Shown in pieces: positions 42,418 to 51,942 of a stretch of DNA of 64,000 bases. Made by a program: the position numbers and the translations under genes. Within the stretch, counting starts at the first letter, position 1; each line of letters opens with the position of its first letter. Source of the stretch: Cyclobacteriaceae bacterium (GTDB lineage: Bacteria > Bacteroidota > Bacteroidia > Cytophagales > Cyclobacteriaceae); the NCBI GenBank assembly GCA_022841475.1, contig JALHRJ010000020.1:1-64000 (forward strand), in the 5' to 3' direction. The notes beneath the pieces were generated by a model. The model was given only the letters and a program-made list of their open reading frames with translations, was not told the origin of the DNA and did not search any database.

Positions 42418-43770
42418 ATGGCCAATCTTTATATTGCTATCAATGCAGTAATTGCCAACAAAGTGCGTTCACTTTTAACAGCACTTGGAATCATATTTGG
42501 AGTGGCAGCTGTGATTGCCATGTTAGCCATTGGTAATGGTGCCCAACAGGAAATTCTTAATCAGATCAAGTTGGTGGGTGTGAATAACATTGTAGTGAAG
42601 CCCATTATCGAACAAAAAGAAGAGAATCTCAATGAACAGGCGAATGGAAAAAAGGAGAAGAAAAAGTTTTCTCCGGGATTAACCATTCGCGATGTGCATA
42701 GTATAAAGTCAACGATTCCCGGATTAGCCCGCGTAAGTCCCGAGATTATTCTCGATACCTATGTAATTCGCGATGGGATTCGGAGATCAGCAAAGTTAGT
42801 AGGCGTGGAGCCAGCCTACTTTGAAATTTATGATTTTCAGTTAGCTGAAGGCCAGCTTTTCAATAGCGAGCAATTAAAAGTTGGTGCACCGGTTTGTATA
42901 ATTGGTTCGGCCTTGAAGAGCCGTTTTTTTCCCACCGAGAATCCACTTGGCAAAAGTATTAAAGTAGGACCGCACTGGCTAACGATTGTTGGCGTTCTGC
43001 GCGAGCGACTGGTATCTGAAAATAGTATCAGTAAGTTGGGTATTCGGGATTTTAATATGGATGTATATGCACCATTGCAAAGTGTTTTAATCCGTTATGA
43101 GAATCGGGATCTAATTACAACGGAAGCTTTGCGCATGGCAGCCATGCGAAGCCGGGGTATGGTGTTTATTTCTTCCTCCAGTGAGTCGGATGCCGAAAGC
43201 GAACTCGAGAAAAAGAATTATCATCAGCTTGATCGACTTGTTATTCAGGTAGACGAGACAACCAAACTTCAGGCTACTGCAGAAATCCTTTCGCGCATGC
43301 TTTCGCGTAAGCATTATGAAGTAGTTGATTATGAAATTGAGATTCCCGAGTTGTTATTAAAACAACAGCAACGCACCAACGATATCTTTAATTATGTACT
43401 GGGAGCGATTGCTGGTATTTCGTTACTCGTAGGTGGTATTGGGATTATGAATATTATGTTGGCTTCGGTGCTGGAGCGGATCAAGGAAATTGGGTTACGT
43501 CTTTCTATAGGCGCACAGAAAAGTGATATCGTGCAACAGTTTTTGTTTGAAGCCGTGATGATAAGCGTTAGCGGTGGTTTGATTGGTGTGGTGCTTGGCG
43601 TTTCCATGGCTTATGTCGTTTCAATAGTGGCTGATATTCCTACCATTGTAAGTTTTACTTCTATTTTGCTTTCGTTTGGTGTTGCAGCTACTGTCGGATT
43701 GATATTCGGTATTGCACCCGCGCGCAAAGCAGCCAGTCAGGATCCAATAGCTTCATTACGATATGAATAA
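42418..43770 (+). CDS. MacB-type ABC transporter permease (FtsX family)
   Basis: Inner-membrane permease of about 450 residues: first helix within VRSLLTALGIIFGVAAVIAM, a large periplasmic MacB core domain (about 40-305), then three helices near the C-terminus (GAIAGISLLVGGIGIMNIML, VMISVSGGLIGVVLGVSMAY and SFGVAATVGLIFGIAPA) ending with RKAASQDPIASLRYE. The frame extends back to an ATG at 42355 inside the adaptor gene; the ATG at 42418 places the first helix at the family position and is preferred, though the longer form cannot be excluded. No ATPase gene is present in the cluster. Confidence 0.88.
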   Translation: MANLYIAINAVIANKVRSLLTALGIIFGVAAVIAMLAIGNGAQQEILNQIKLVGVNNIVVKPIIEQKEENLNEQANGKKEKKKFSPGLTIRDVHSIKSTIPGLARVSPEIILDTYVIRDGIRRSAKLVGVEPAYFEIYDFQLAEGQLFNSEQLKVGAPVCIIGSALKSRFFPTENPLGKSIKVGPHWLTIVGVLRERLVSENSISKLGIRDFNMDVYAPLQSVLIRYENRDLITTEALRMAAMRSRGMVFISSSSESDAESELEKKNYHQLDRLVIQVDETTKLQATAEILSRMLSRKHYEVVDYEIEIPELLLKQQQRTNDIFNYVLGAIAGISLLVGGIGIMNIMLASVLERIKEIGLRLSIGAQKSDIVQQFLFEAVMISVSGGLIGVVLGVSMAYVVSIVADIPTIVSFTSILLSFGVAATVGLIFGIAPARKAASQDPIASLRYE

Positions 43771-45214
43771 AAAAACACTACTCGTAGGCCTTGCAGTTAT
43801 TTTGATGTTCCATGCAAGCGCTCAAAATACATTTAGTATCGAAGACATTATCGATCGTGCCAAGCAGCAATCTATTTTCTCGAAGCAAGCCGAAACGCAA
43901 CGGGAAACAAGCTATTGGCAGTACCGGTCTTTTCGTACCAATTATAATCCACAGCTTCGGTTAAATGGCAATTTGCCAAGCTATACCAACTACGTAACAC
44001 CGGTGCGTCAACCTGATGGATCCTTGTTGTACTTACCGGTTAATCAAATCAATCCTAACCTCAACTTTGCCCTGCAACAACCGCTTGGTTTTTCGGGTGG
44101 CACTATATCGGCCAATACAAATTATAATTTCTTCAACGACATTACAGCAGACGCGACCCAATGGAGTGGCACCGTGATGAATGTTCAATTAACGCAACCC
44201 GTATTTGCCTACAATCCGCTTAAATGGGACAAAAGAATTCGTCCCGTTGTCTTTGAAGAATCAAAACGGATTTTTGTAGAGCGTCAGGAGGAGATTTCGC
44301 GCGATGCCGTTAGTTTATTTTTTGATGTATTGCGGCAGCAGGTGAACGAACAAGTAGCACGATTTAACTTAGCTAATAACGATACTATTTATAAGATTGA
44401 ACAAGGCCGATATAATATTGGGACTACTTCACAAGATAAGCTTTTACAAGTTGAATTGCAGTTGTTACGTTCCCGTCAGGAAGTTGCGCAGGCCCAGTTG
44501 GAATTAGAAAACGCACGTCTTCAATTACGCGCTTATATTGGTTTGCAGGATGGAGATGATTTCGCGTTGATACTTCCTGATAATATTCCGGCCTTTGATG
44601 TGCTGGTGGAGGACGCGTTGACGTATGCCAGGCTTAATCGGGCCGACTACATTGGATTTGAGCGAAGGAGATTAGAAGCAGAAAGTGAAGTTGCACAAGC
44701 AAAGGGTCAGCGTTACCAAACAACACTCACGGCTTCCTATGGATTGAATAATGTAGGCACCTCGGTTTCTGATTTATATGACAATCCATCACAGCAACAA
44801 ATTGCCAATATTGGGTTTAATGTACCCTTGGTAGATTGGGGTCGCAGAAAGGCACTGATGCAAACCGCTCTTGCTAATAAAAAGTTGAGAGATTATGAGA
44901 TTGAGCAAAGTAAAATAATCTTTGAGCAGGAGATCATTACAAAAGTGCGTCAGTTTGAAATGATGCGGTTACAAATCGAGATAACCAAAAAATCAGATGA
45001 AGTTGCACAGGAGCGTTACAATGTTGCCCAAAACAGATACCTGATTGGTAAAATTGACATCACCAATTTGAATATCGCGCTCACAGAAAAGGATAGTGCC
45101 AAAAGAAGTTATCTCGATGCCCTCAAATCATTCTGGACTGCCTACTATGATCTGCGTAGACTGACTCTTTATGATTTTGCAAATAAGAGATTACTTTATA
45201 TTCCGGAGAATTAG
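43763..45214 (+). CDS. TolC family outer membrane efflux protein
   Basis: Outer membrane channel of 483 residues with a signal peptide (1-21, ending HASAQ). Two OEP repeats with long coiled-coil helices are visible (about 30-250 and 265-470); typical segments include FFDVLRQQVNEQVARFNLAN, KLLQVELQLLRSRQEVAQAQ and the pair LVDWGRRKALMQTALANKKL and YNVAQNRYLIGKIDITNLNI. It overlaps the permease gene by eight bases, completing an adaptor-permease-channel operon. Confidence 0.9.
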   Translation: MNKKTLLVGLAVILMFHASAQNTFSIEDIIDRAKQQSIFSKQAETQRETSYWQYRSFRTNYNPQLRLNGNLPSYTNYVTPVRQPDGSLLYLPVNQINPNLNFALQQPLGFSGGTISANTNYNFFNDITADATQWSGTVMNVQLTQPVFAYNPLKWDKRIRPVVFEESKRIFVERQEEISRDAVSLFFDVLRQQVNEQVARFNLANNDTIYKIEQGRYNIGTTSQDKLLQVELQLLRSRQEVAQAQLELENARLQLRAYIGLQDGDDFALILPDNIPAFDVLVEDALTYARLNRADYIGFERRRLEAESEVAQAKGQRYQTTLTASYGLNNVGTSVSDLYDNPSQQQIANIGFNVPLVDWGRRKALMQTALANKKLRDYEIEQSKIIFEQEIITKVRQFEMMRLQIEITKKSDEVAQERYNVAQNRYLIGKIDITNLNIALTEKDSAKRSYLDALKSFWTAYYDLRRLTLYDFANKRLLYIPEN

Positions 45215-45341
45215 GAGCTTTAGTTTTGTTTCTGCAAGTGATCAAAAATAGAACTTCTTCACGAGCAAGGGTTTCTCAATCCTGCTACGCAACAAGGTGA
45301 ATATATTTCATTTCCTTTGTAAGGTATTTTAACCTTTGCGT

Positions 45342-46757
45342 ATGAGCCAGCAAAATAATTTTTTGACCCCGGAGTTTTTATTAACAACCAGCACTTCCGA
45401 AGCGCTCTATGAAAAGTTTGCAGCTCCATGTGGTATTATTGATTATCACAATCACCTCTCCCCAAAAGATATTGCTGAAAACAGACAGTTCAGCAACCTG
45501 ACGGAAGCCTGGTTAGCAGGAGATCATTATAAATGGCGTGCCATGCGCATCAACGGCATCAATGAAAAATATTGCACGGGCGATGCCAATCCTGAAGAAA
45601 AATTCAAAGCCTGGGCTGAAACGGTTCCGTATACTGTTCGTAACCCTTTGTATCATTGGACTCACCTGGAATTAAAAAATTATTTCGGCATTACTGAAAT
45701 GCTGAATAAAGATTCGGCCGCCCGTATTTATGCTCTATGCTCTGAAAAATTACAACAACCAAATTTCAGGGTACAGTCATTATTAAACAACATGAAGGTG
45801 GAAGTAGTTGGTACCACGGATGACCCCACTGACTCGCTGAGCTATCATAAACAATTTGCTCAGCAAAATGCGGGTTTTAAAATGGTGCCATCCTACCGGC
45901 CCGACAAAACGTACACCACAGGCGATGTAGTAGCCTACAATCAGTACGTAGATAGATTGGAAGCAGCTTCGAATCGTTCTATTAGCACGTTTAACGACTT
46001 ACTGAATGTATTACAAAACCGAATCGATTTCTTTGATACCATGGGATGCCGCGCATCGGATCATGGACTTGAATATTTATTTTATGATGAGCAGGCAGAG
46101 AATAAAGCGCCCGCTTTGTTCTTAAAATTGAGAAGTGGAAAGGCAATTGATACTCTTGAACAAGATTTATTTCGGTGTGCTGTGATGTTAACTCTTTCGC
46201 GCGCGTATCATGCAAAAGGTTGGGCACAGCAGTTTCACATCGGAGCGATCCGAAATAATAATTCGCGCATGATGCGAACGATTGGTGCCGATACCGGCTT
46301 CGATTCTATTGGAGATTTTCCGCAGGCGAAACATATGTCGCGTTACCTCAATGCCTTAGATACAACGAATCAATTAGCTAAAACGATTTTATATAATCTT
46401 AACCCGGCCGACAATGAGGTGTTTGCCACGATGTTGGGTAATTTTTCTGATGGCTCCATACAAGGGAAAATTCAATGGGGAAGTGGGTGGTGGTTTTTAG
46501 ATCAGAAGGATGGAATGGAAAAACAACTCAATACACTTTCCAACATGGGCTTGCTTTCCCGCTTTGTCGGTATGGTAACGGATTCGCGAAGTTTTCTTTC
46601 TTTTCCACGCCACGAATATTTTAGAAGGATACTCTGCGATTTAATCGGTCGTGATGTTGCAAAAGGCGAACTGCCTGATGATTTGAATCTATTGGGAGGC
46701 ATCGTAAAAGATATCTGTCATGATAATGCTGAAAGGTACTTTGGTTTTGCTCGCTAA
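45342..46757 (+). CDS. uxaC: Glucuronate isomerase
   Basis: Isomerises D-glucuronate to fructuronate and galacturonate to tagaturonate, first step of hexuronate degradation. The 471-residue TIM-barrel amidohydrolase-like protein has the metal-binding IIDYHNHLSPKDIAENRQF (about 33-51), AWAETVPYTVRNPLYHWTHL, TTDDPTDSL, HIGAIRNNNSRM (about 306) and a C-terminal TDSRSFLSFPRHEYFRRI. The frame opens at TTG 45336, but ATG 45342 is preferred. Other hexuronate genes follow, although the next one is on the opposite strand. Confidence 0.95.
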   Translation: MSQQNNFLTPEFLLTTSTSEALYEKFAAPCGIIDYHNHLSPKDIAENRQFSNLTEAWLAGDHYKWRAMRINGINEKYCTGDANPEEKFKAWAETVPYTVRNPLYHWTHLELKNYFGITEMLNKDSAARIYALCSEKLQQPNFRVQSLLNNMKVEVVGTTDDPTDSLSYHKQFAQQNAGFKMVPSYRPDKTYTTGDVVAYNQYVDRLEAASNRSISTFNDLLNVLQNRIDFFDTMGCRASDHGLEYLFYDEQAENKAPALFLKLRSGKAIDTLEQDLFRCAVMLTLSRAYHAKGWAQQFHIGAIRNNNSRMMRTIGADTGFDSIGDFPQAKHMSRYLNALDTTNQLAKTILYNLNPADNEVFATMLGNFSDGSIQGKIQWGSGWWFLDQKDGMEKQLNTLSNMGLLSRFVGMVTDSRSFLSFPRHEYFRRILCDLIGRDVAKGELPDDLNLLGGIVKDICHDNAERYFGFAR

Positions 46758-46838
46758 ATTATGCGTGTGATTGTCAGTTTTGTTAAAAAATTTCGCTGTT
46801 CAAATATTTGAAGATCAATTGGTTACGCACAAATCACA

Positions 46839-46866
46839 AGAAATGTATCGTAAATGATACATTTCT
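46839..46866. terminator. Bidirectional terminator between uxaC and the altronate dehydratase gene
   Basis: Perfect 11-bp stem AGAAATGTATC / GATACATTTCT with a 6-nt loop, in the gap between convergent genes. Confidence 0.7.
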
Positions 46867-46878
46867 ATTTATGCATGC

Positions 46879-48525
46879 CTACAATGAAACACCCCGTTTC
46901 CATGGAATAAAATCATCCTGACTTAAATCAACTGCTTTGGGCTTTAATCGGCCACTCGCCACTTCAATTACAAAGTCAAGAATTTCGGCCCCCATTTGCT
47001 CAATATCTTTCTCACCAGAAATAATTGGTCCACAATTGATGTCAACAATATCCGGCATCTTTTGCGCAAGCTTTGTATTGGTGGAAACTTTGATTACAGG
47101 TGTAATCGGATTGCCCGTAGGTGTGCCTAACCCTGTAGTAAACAACATTACATTGGCACCGGCTCCAGCCATCGCGGTAGTACTTTCAACATCGTTGCCG
47201 GGTGTACATAATAATGTGAGTCCGGGTTCTTTTACATATTCACCATAGTCTAATACATCCGTTACCGGAGAAGTGCCGCCTTTCTTTGCGGCTCCGGCCG
47301 ATTTCATTGCATCCGTTATCAACCCATCTTTAATGTTGCCCGGTGAAGGATTCATATCAAAACCAGAACCCACTGACTCCGCTGCGCGTGAATAAGCACG
47401 CATTAATTGTGTAAAGCGGCCGGCTACCTTATTGTTTGTAGTGCGGTTGATCAGTTCTTGTTCTACTCCGCATAATTCAGGAAACTCAGAAAGAATTGTT
47501 GAACCGCCCAGGGCCGCAATTAAATCAGCGGTGTGACCTATTGCCGGGTTGGCAGAGATACCTGAAAAACCATCCGATCCTCCGCACTCTAATCCCACCA
47601 CCAATTTATTGAGTGGTGCAGGCTTTCGTGTTTGTTTGTTAGCTTCTGTCAAGGCAAAAAATGTTTCACGAATGGCACGGGCTAGTAGGTCTTGCTCGGT
47701 TCCTTCGGTTTGTTGTTCCAAAACAAGTAATGGTTTGGCAAAGGCCGGGTTATGTTGTTTAATTTTTTCTTGCAGTATGGAAGTTTGTGCATGTTGGCAA
47801 CCCAAACTTAAAACTGTTGCACCGGCTACATTAGGATTATTGATATACCCTGCCAGCAAGGCGCACAGCGCGTCCGAATCTTGCCGGGTGCCACCACACC
47901 CACCTTCGTGCGTTAAAAATTTTATTCCATCAATGTTATCAAATAGTTTATGGCGGGTGGGAGCATTAAAATCCTGAAAGGAAGTTTTATTGATCTGATC
48001 AGTTGCACCTTGCCGATACAGATCCACCAACTCGTTTACATAACTCTTGTAAGGATTGTGTTTACCAAAGCCGAGGGCTTCTTCAAAGGCTTCGCGGATA
48101 ACATTGACATTCCGGTTTTCGCAAAATACCAAAGGCACCACAATCCAATAGTTGGCTGTGCCCACTTGTCCATCCGGGCGATGATAACCTAAAAACGTTT
48201 TGTCTTTCCATGCACTCACATCGGGTGCCTGCCAGGTAAATGTTTTGGTTCTTCCCGAATAAGCTGCGGCTTCATGTTTTACATTTTGTGTAGTAATGGC
48301 GCTTCCTTCGGGGATGGTGGTAATTGCTTTTCCTACGACCACGCCATACATGATAATCTCTTCACCCGGTTGCAAGGTTCTTTCTACAAACTTATGTTTA
48401 GCTGGAATTGCATGCACAAGCGTAATCAGTCGGTTGTTGTATGCTATTTTTTCACCGGCTGATAAATCGGTAAGTGCAACCCATACCGTATCGGCCGGGT
48501 TTATCTTCAACACGTTGGTGCCCAT
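46879..48525 (-). CDS. uxaA: Altronate dehydratase
   Basis: Dehydrates D-altronate to 2-keto-3-deoxygluconate. The 548-residue single-chain enzyme has an N-terminal SAF domain (about 10-95: ALTDLSAGEKIAYNNR, LQPGEEIIMYGVVVGKA) and the UxaA catalytic domain: FLGYHRPDGQVGTANYWIV, EGGCGGTRQDS (about 233), VVGLECGGSDGFSGISANPA and CTPGNDVESTTAMAGAGAN. Conserved Cys residues would ligate iron. It is convergent with uxaC and divergent from the KDG kinase gene, so it has its own promoter. Confidence 0.93.
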   Translation of the reverse strand: MGTNVLKINPADTVWVALTDLSAGEKIAYNNRLITLVHAIPAKHKFVERTLQPGEEIIMYGVVVGKAITTIPEGSAITTQNVKHEAAAYSGRTKTFTWQAPDVSAWKDKTFLGYHRPDGQVGTANYWIVVPLVFCENRNVNVIREAFEEALGFGKHNPYKSYVNELVDLYRQGATDQINKTSFQDFNAPTRHKLFDNIDGIKFLTHEGGCGGTRQDSDALCALLAGYINNPNVAGATVLSLGCQHAQTSILQEKIKQHNPAFAKPLLVLEQQTEGTEQDLLARAIRETFFALTEANKQTRKPAPLNKLVVGLECGGSDGFSGISANPAIGHTADLIAALGGSTILSEFPELCGVEQELINRTTNNKVAGRFTQLMRAYSRAAESVGSGFDMNPSPGNIKDGLITDAMKSAGAAKKGGTSPVTDVLDYGEYVKEPGLTLLCTPGNDVESTTAMAGAGANVMLFTTGLGTPTGNPITPVIKVSTNTKLAQKMPDIVDINCGPIISGEKDIEQMGAEILDFVIEVASGRLKPKAVDLSQDDFIPWKRGVSL

Positions 48526-48610
48526 GGAGCCTTATTAACTTTCGTGATTAAGTGGGTGAAGGTATTAATTTTTAATGTTTATGGTGTATTTTTAAAACAG
48601 ATTCCTCTTA

Positions 48611-49609
48611 ATGAAGAAAAAAGTTATTTCACTGGGCGATGTTATGATGCGGCTTTCCACGCCTGGCTCTTCCCGCTTTACCCAAACAGAGATGTTTAAT
48701 ATTCTCTATGCAGGTTCGGAGGGTAATGTGGCCTCGGCCTTGGCAGGTTGGGGAGTTCATGCAGTTCACGTCACCCGTTTTCCGGACAGCGATTTAGGAA
48801 GAGCAGCCACGGCATCGCTGCGAAAATTCGGTGTGGATACGGGTTCTATCGTATACGGAGATGAGCGTATGGGTCTATATTTTCTTGAGAATGGTGCCAT
48901 GCAGCGATCTTCAAAAATTATTTACGACCGGTTTGATTCAGCCTTTGCCCACATTCAACCAGGTATGATTGATTGGAGTGAAGTGATGAAGGATGCGCAG
49001 TGGTTTCATTGGTCTGGAATTACCCCGGCACTTTCGCAAGGCGCAGCGGATGTTTGCAAAGAAGCTTTACTAGTTGCGCGGAAGCTGGGCGTTACGATTT
49101 CTGCGGATATCAATTATCGAAGAAACTTATGGCAATATGGCAAACAAGCCATTGATATTATGCCCGGGTTGATTGAACTTTCTGATATTGTCGTAGGTGG
49201 AGTGACTGATTTTGAAAATAGTTTGGGGATTTCTGTTTCTGATTTTGAAATGGGATGCAAAGAAGTTCAGAAAAAAAATCCGGCTGTAAAGAAAATTGCC
49301 AATATACATCGTGAGTCCATCAGTTCATCACATAACAAAATAGAAGGACTGCTTTGGACGGGTAAAGAACTTCTGAGATCACAGCAATACGATCTTACTC
49401 ATATTGTTGACCGGGTGGGTGCGGGTGATGCCTTTATGGCCGGATTAATTTTTGGCTGGACAAACGAGAAGACAGACAAACAAACACTTGAATTTGCCAC
49501 CTCCTCGTGTGCCTTAAAGCATACTGTTGAAGGCGATGTGAACGTGTGTACCGTGCAGGAGATTGAATCTGTTTTGAATGGCATTAATGTTGGTAAACTG
49601 TTACGATAA
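48611..49609 (+). CDS. kdgK: 2-keto-3-deoxygluconate kinase (PfkB family)
   Basis: Ribokinase/PfkB-family sugar kinase of 332 residues. N-terminal ISLGDVMMRLSTPGSSRFTQ and AGSEGNVASALAGWG fit sugar-acid kinases; the anionic hole and base signature VDRVGAGDAFMAGLIFGW lies near 273-290. Context (altronate dehydratase upstream, KDPG aldolase downstream by three bases) indicates KDG as substrate: it would form 2-keto-3-deoxy-6-phosphogluconate. Confidence 0.9.
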   Translation: MKKKVISLGDVMMRLSTPGSSRFTQTEMFNILYAGSEGNVASALAGWGVHAVHVTRFPDSDLGRAATASLRKFGVDTGSIVYGDERMGLYFLENGAMQRSSKIIYDRFDSAFAHIQPGMIDWSEVMKDAQWFHWSGITPALSQGAADVCKEALLVARKLGVTISADINYRRNLWQYGKQAIDIMPGLIELSDIVVGGVTDFENSLGISVSDFEMGCKEVQKKNPAVKKIANIHRESISSSHNKIEGLLWTGKELLRSQQYDLTHIVDRVGAGDAFMAGLIFGWTNEKTDKQTLEFATSSCALKHTVEGDVNVCTVQEIESVLNGINVGKLLR

Positions 49610-49612
49610 GAA

Positions 49613-50284
49613 ATGATATTTACTAAGCAACAAATTGTTTCAGCTATGAAGGAGACAGGATTTATTCCTTTGCTCTCTCATAACAACCCTGAAGTGTCTC
49701 AAAAAGCTATGGAGGCTGCGTATCGCGGAGGGGTACGTGTATTTGAATACACCAACCGGCATTCAAATTCATTTGAGGTATTTGACCAACTGTTGAAGTC
49801 GGTTGAATCCTTACCCGGTATGATGTTAGGCATTGGCACCATCATGGATAAGGAAACGACATTGAAGTTTATTGCAGCCGGAGCCCATTTCATTATCTCA
49901 CCAATACTAAATATTGAAATGGCGCCAGCCTGTCACGAATATGATAAACTATGGATACCGGGTTGCGCCACGTTAACTGAGATTGTAACAGCCAGGCAAC
50001 AAGGAGCCGAAGTAATAAAAGTGTTTCCAGGATCGGTGCTAGGGCCAGGCTTTGTAAAAGCCATTATGCCTGTGGTACCTGATCTTCAACTTATGATTAC
50101 CGGAGGGGTTGAGCCAACCGAGAAAAGTATTTCAGAGTGGTTTGGTGCCGGGGCCACTTGCGTGGGATTAGGTTCACAGTTATTTACGAAGGAAGTTTTC
50201 GAAAAGCAGGATTGGACTCGGATCGAGGAAACTGTTCGGTATGTTTTGGACGTGATTAAGAGAGTGAAACAAAAAACCACATAG
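49613..50284 (+). CDS. eda: 2-dehydro-3-deoxy-phosphogluconate aldolase
   Basis: Class I aldolase of 223 residues that splits KDPG to pyruvate and glyceraldehyde 3-phosphate. Family marks are FEYTNRHSNSFEVFDQLLKS (about 44-63), the IGTIMDKETTLKFIAAGAHF IISP segment (about 75-98), the Schiff-base Lys region VIKVFPGSVLGPGFVKAIMP (Lys about 135) and ITGGVEPTEKSI with GATCVGLGSQLF. It completes the lower hexuronate pathway with the kinase gene three bases upstream. A hairpin overlaps its stop codon. Confidence 0.93.
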   Translation: MIFTKQQIVSAMKETGFIPLLSHNNPEVSQKAMEAAYRGGVRVFEYTNRHSNSFEVFDQLLKSVESLPGMMLGIGTIMDKETTLKFIAAGAHFIISPILNIEMAPACHEYDKLWIPGCATLTEIVTARQQGAEVIKVFPGSVLGPGFVKAIMPVVPDLQLMITGGVEPTEKSISEWFGAGATCVGLGSQLFTKEVFEKQDWTRIEETVRYVLDVIKRVKQKTT

Positions 50285-50336
50285 GAACATAGTAAACATA
50301 GTTTGATTATTCTATGTGAGCTATGTGTCTATGTGG
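50277..50336 (+). terminator. Hairpin terminating the kdgK-eda operon
   Basis: CCACATAGGAACATAG (50277-50292) pairs with CTATGTGTCTATGTGG (50321-50336), 14 of 16 positions. The stem includes the aldolase stop codon. Confidence 0.6.
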
Positions 50337-50549
50337 GGTAGAAAATAAAGAGCAGTAACCAAATTCCGGTATAATTAAGCGGAGAGATCTCCTTCAGCCT
50401 TGCTTTCAATTCGGGTTTAATACTACGTCCGTCAATAAACTGATGGACGCTTCCTTTGGTGATTTTCTCATTCTTCCGTGTCAGCTCTTTTAAGGCTTCA
50501 TAGGGATTGGAAAAACCTTCTTTTCTCAACACAGTTTGTATTGCTCCTT
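50329..50549 (-). pseudogene. Displaced 3' fragment of an adenylosuccinate lyase gene
   Basis: Codes for the C-terminal 57 residues of PurB: VLRKEGFSNPYEALKELTRK and NEKIT are identical to the intact gene at 56815-58155; the rest is diverged (45 of 57 identical overall, counted by eye). Homology begins abruptly at about 50549 and ends at the NYTGI counterpart of the PurB C-terminus (about 50366); the original stop is lost and the frame runs on to 50329. It has the same orientation as intact purB, with an AT-rich segment between them. Confidence 0.85.
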
Positions 50550-50742
50550 ACGCGAAATAGGTGATGCCAAGGGCTGATTGCAGCATGTCTTCTCATGCTT
50601 TTTGACCGCCTCTTGATATTCGAAAATTAACACTAGGCGGTTTTGCGAATGGAAGGTTATTGTATGTGCCGGAGGAGTGATTGATAGAGAAATAAAAGAC
50701 CCTAGAACGGGTACCTGAATCAATCTATAATCTTTTCGAGGT

Positions 50743-51085
50743 TCAGAAAGAACACACTTGTACACCTTCTGACTCCCAGTTATCATGGCCTCCGTAAATT
50801 AAAGTTTGCCTAGCCAATTTGTTCTTTTGGAGTTGGTAAAAAAACTTCAGGTTATTGAAAAAATCCGGGTTGAACTGTCTCCGAAAGTTTTATTTCCACA
50901 GAATGACAATACGTGCCCTGATCTAATTAATGCATCTATTTCATGCCCGGTAATATCGCGGAAGTAATACAGATTACTCTCCTTGACAATATTGTGCCTT
51001 AATTTTATCATTTCGCCCATCACTATCGTTTCAAATAAAGCACCTTTGAGCGGATGATCAGATAGATAAATCGAAATAATAGTAT
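50743..51085 (-). pseudogene. 3' remnant of an AAA ATPase gene with DUF4143 domain, frameshifted
   Basis: The minus strand encodes HPLKGALFETIVMGEMIKLR, then LYYFRDITGHEIDALIRSG, which is the DUF4143 C-terminal domain of AAA_14-type ATPases. About 20 codons later the reading must shift frame to continue as NPDFFNNLKFFYQLQKNK and TLIYGGHDNWESEGVQVCSF before the stop at 50743-50745. The ATPase domain (roughly 280 residues) is absent. The ORF at 50526-50786 is only an out-of-frame shadow of this tail. The 190 bp between it and the purB fragment show nothing recognisable. Confidence 0.7.
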
Positions 51086-51094
51086 TATTATTTT

Positions 51095-51910
51095 CTATTT
51101 TAAAGAAATCTTAATTAAATATTTAAACGTTTGATAGGCTTCTCCAATTCTAGTACCAGTTTCCCAAACGAATACCCCTTCATAAAATCTCATTTGAGGT
51201 ATAAAAGTAACGCCACCAAAAGAGAATGAATCAGTTGATTTTTCATATTCTGGTATTTTTTTGTTTTTAATAATTTTTTCATTGCCTTGTATTAAGCTAC
51301 GACTTAGTTCAAATTCAAAATTTGAAATATAATGCTTATAGGTATAGACAACATTTCCCTCTTTAATTATATCTACATACAGATAATAATCTTTAACTAA
51401 TATTGAAGGGTTATCTTTACCAAATAACGAGCCCTGTGAAGTCGCAACTGTAAAAACACCTCGTGGTCGAATTTTATATTCAATTCTACTTCCTTCAGAA
51501 TAAAATATCACCTCATCAAAATAATAATTATAAGAATCCCAATAAAGTGTTGAAGCAGTTCCTTTTAATTCATTAAAAACAAATTCACCAATTGCATAAT
51601 TATTCGTATCTACTACCTTTCCAATTCCAGATTTAATTACATCAGTATCTTTAGTTATTTGCTGAGCAGCAAGTTTAACTAAGGTTCCGTTACTGTAAAT
51701 CAAACTTTCAACTTCATTCCTACTTAAATTTAAAAATGGAATATCACCTTTAGGATCGATCTCTATATACTTGTCAGTGACCTTAATAATTTTTCCCTGA
51801 ATGGTAGTCCCATCCTTTTTAATTATTGTATCAAAATTCTGCTGTTGTGCTACTAGTGAATTGTAGTGAAAAATAAATAACAAAGTAGTGAGAAGTTTTA
51901 TATTTTTCAT
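51095..51910 (-). CDS. Exported protein of unknown function, AT-rich
   Basis: Unrecognised 271-residue protein with a signal peptide (1-21, ending SLVAQ). The mature N-terminus has a small beta-domain pattern, IIKKDGTTIQGKIIKVTDKY followed by IEIDP and LSRNEVESLIYSNG, seen in several secreted Bacteroidota proteins that anchor a sensory or regulatory module. The rest is beta-rich and aromatic (YWDSYNYYFDEVIFY). The base composition is clearly more AT-rich than that of flanking core genes. It lies in the segment between purB and its displaced fragment. Confidence 0.7.
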   Translation of the reverse strand: MKNIKLLTTLLFIFHYNSLVAQQQNFDTIIKKDGTTIQGKIIKVTDKYIEIDPKGDIPFLNLSRNEVESLIYSNGTLVKLAAQQITKDTDVIKSGIGKVVDTNNYAIGEFVFNELKGTASTLYWDSYNYYFDEVIFYSEGSRIEYKIRPRGVFTVATSQGSLFGKDNPSILVKDYYLYVDIIKEGNVVYTYKHYISNFEFELSRSLIQGNEKIIKNKKIPEYEKSTDSFSFGGVTFIPQMRFYEGVFVWETGTRIGEAYQTFKYLIKISLK

Positions 51911-51942
51911 ACGTTAATTTATGTTACAAATGATATTAAAAC

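Noticed and set aside
50526..50786. 86-residue minus-strand frame
   Set aside because: Its upstream part is an out-of-frame reading of the DUF4143 remnant and its end runs into the purB fragment; no family resemblance.
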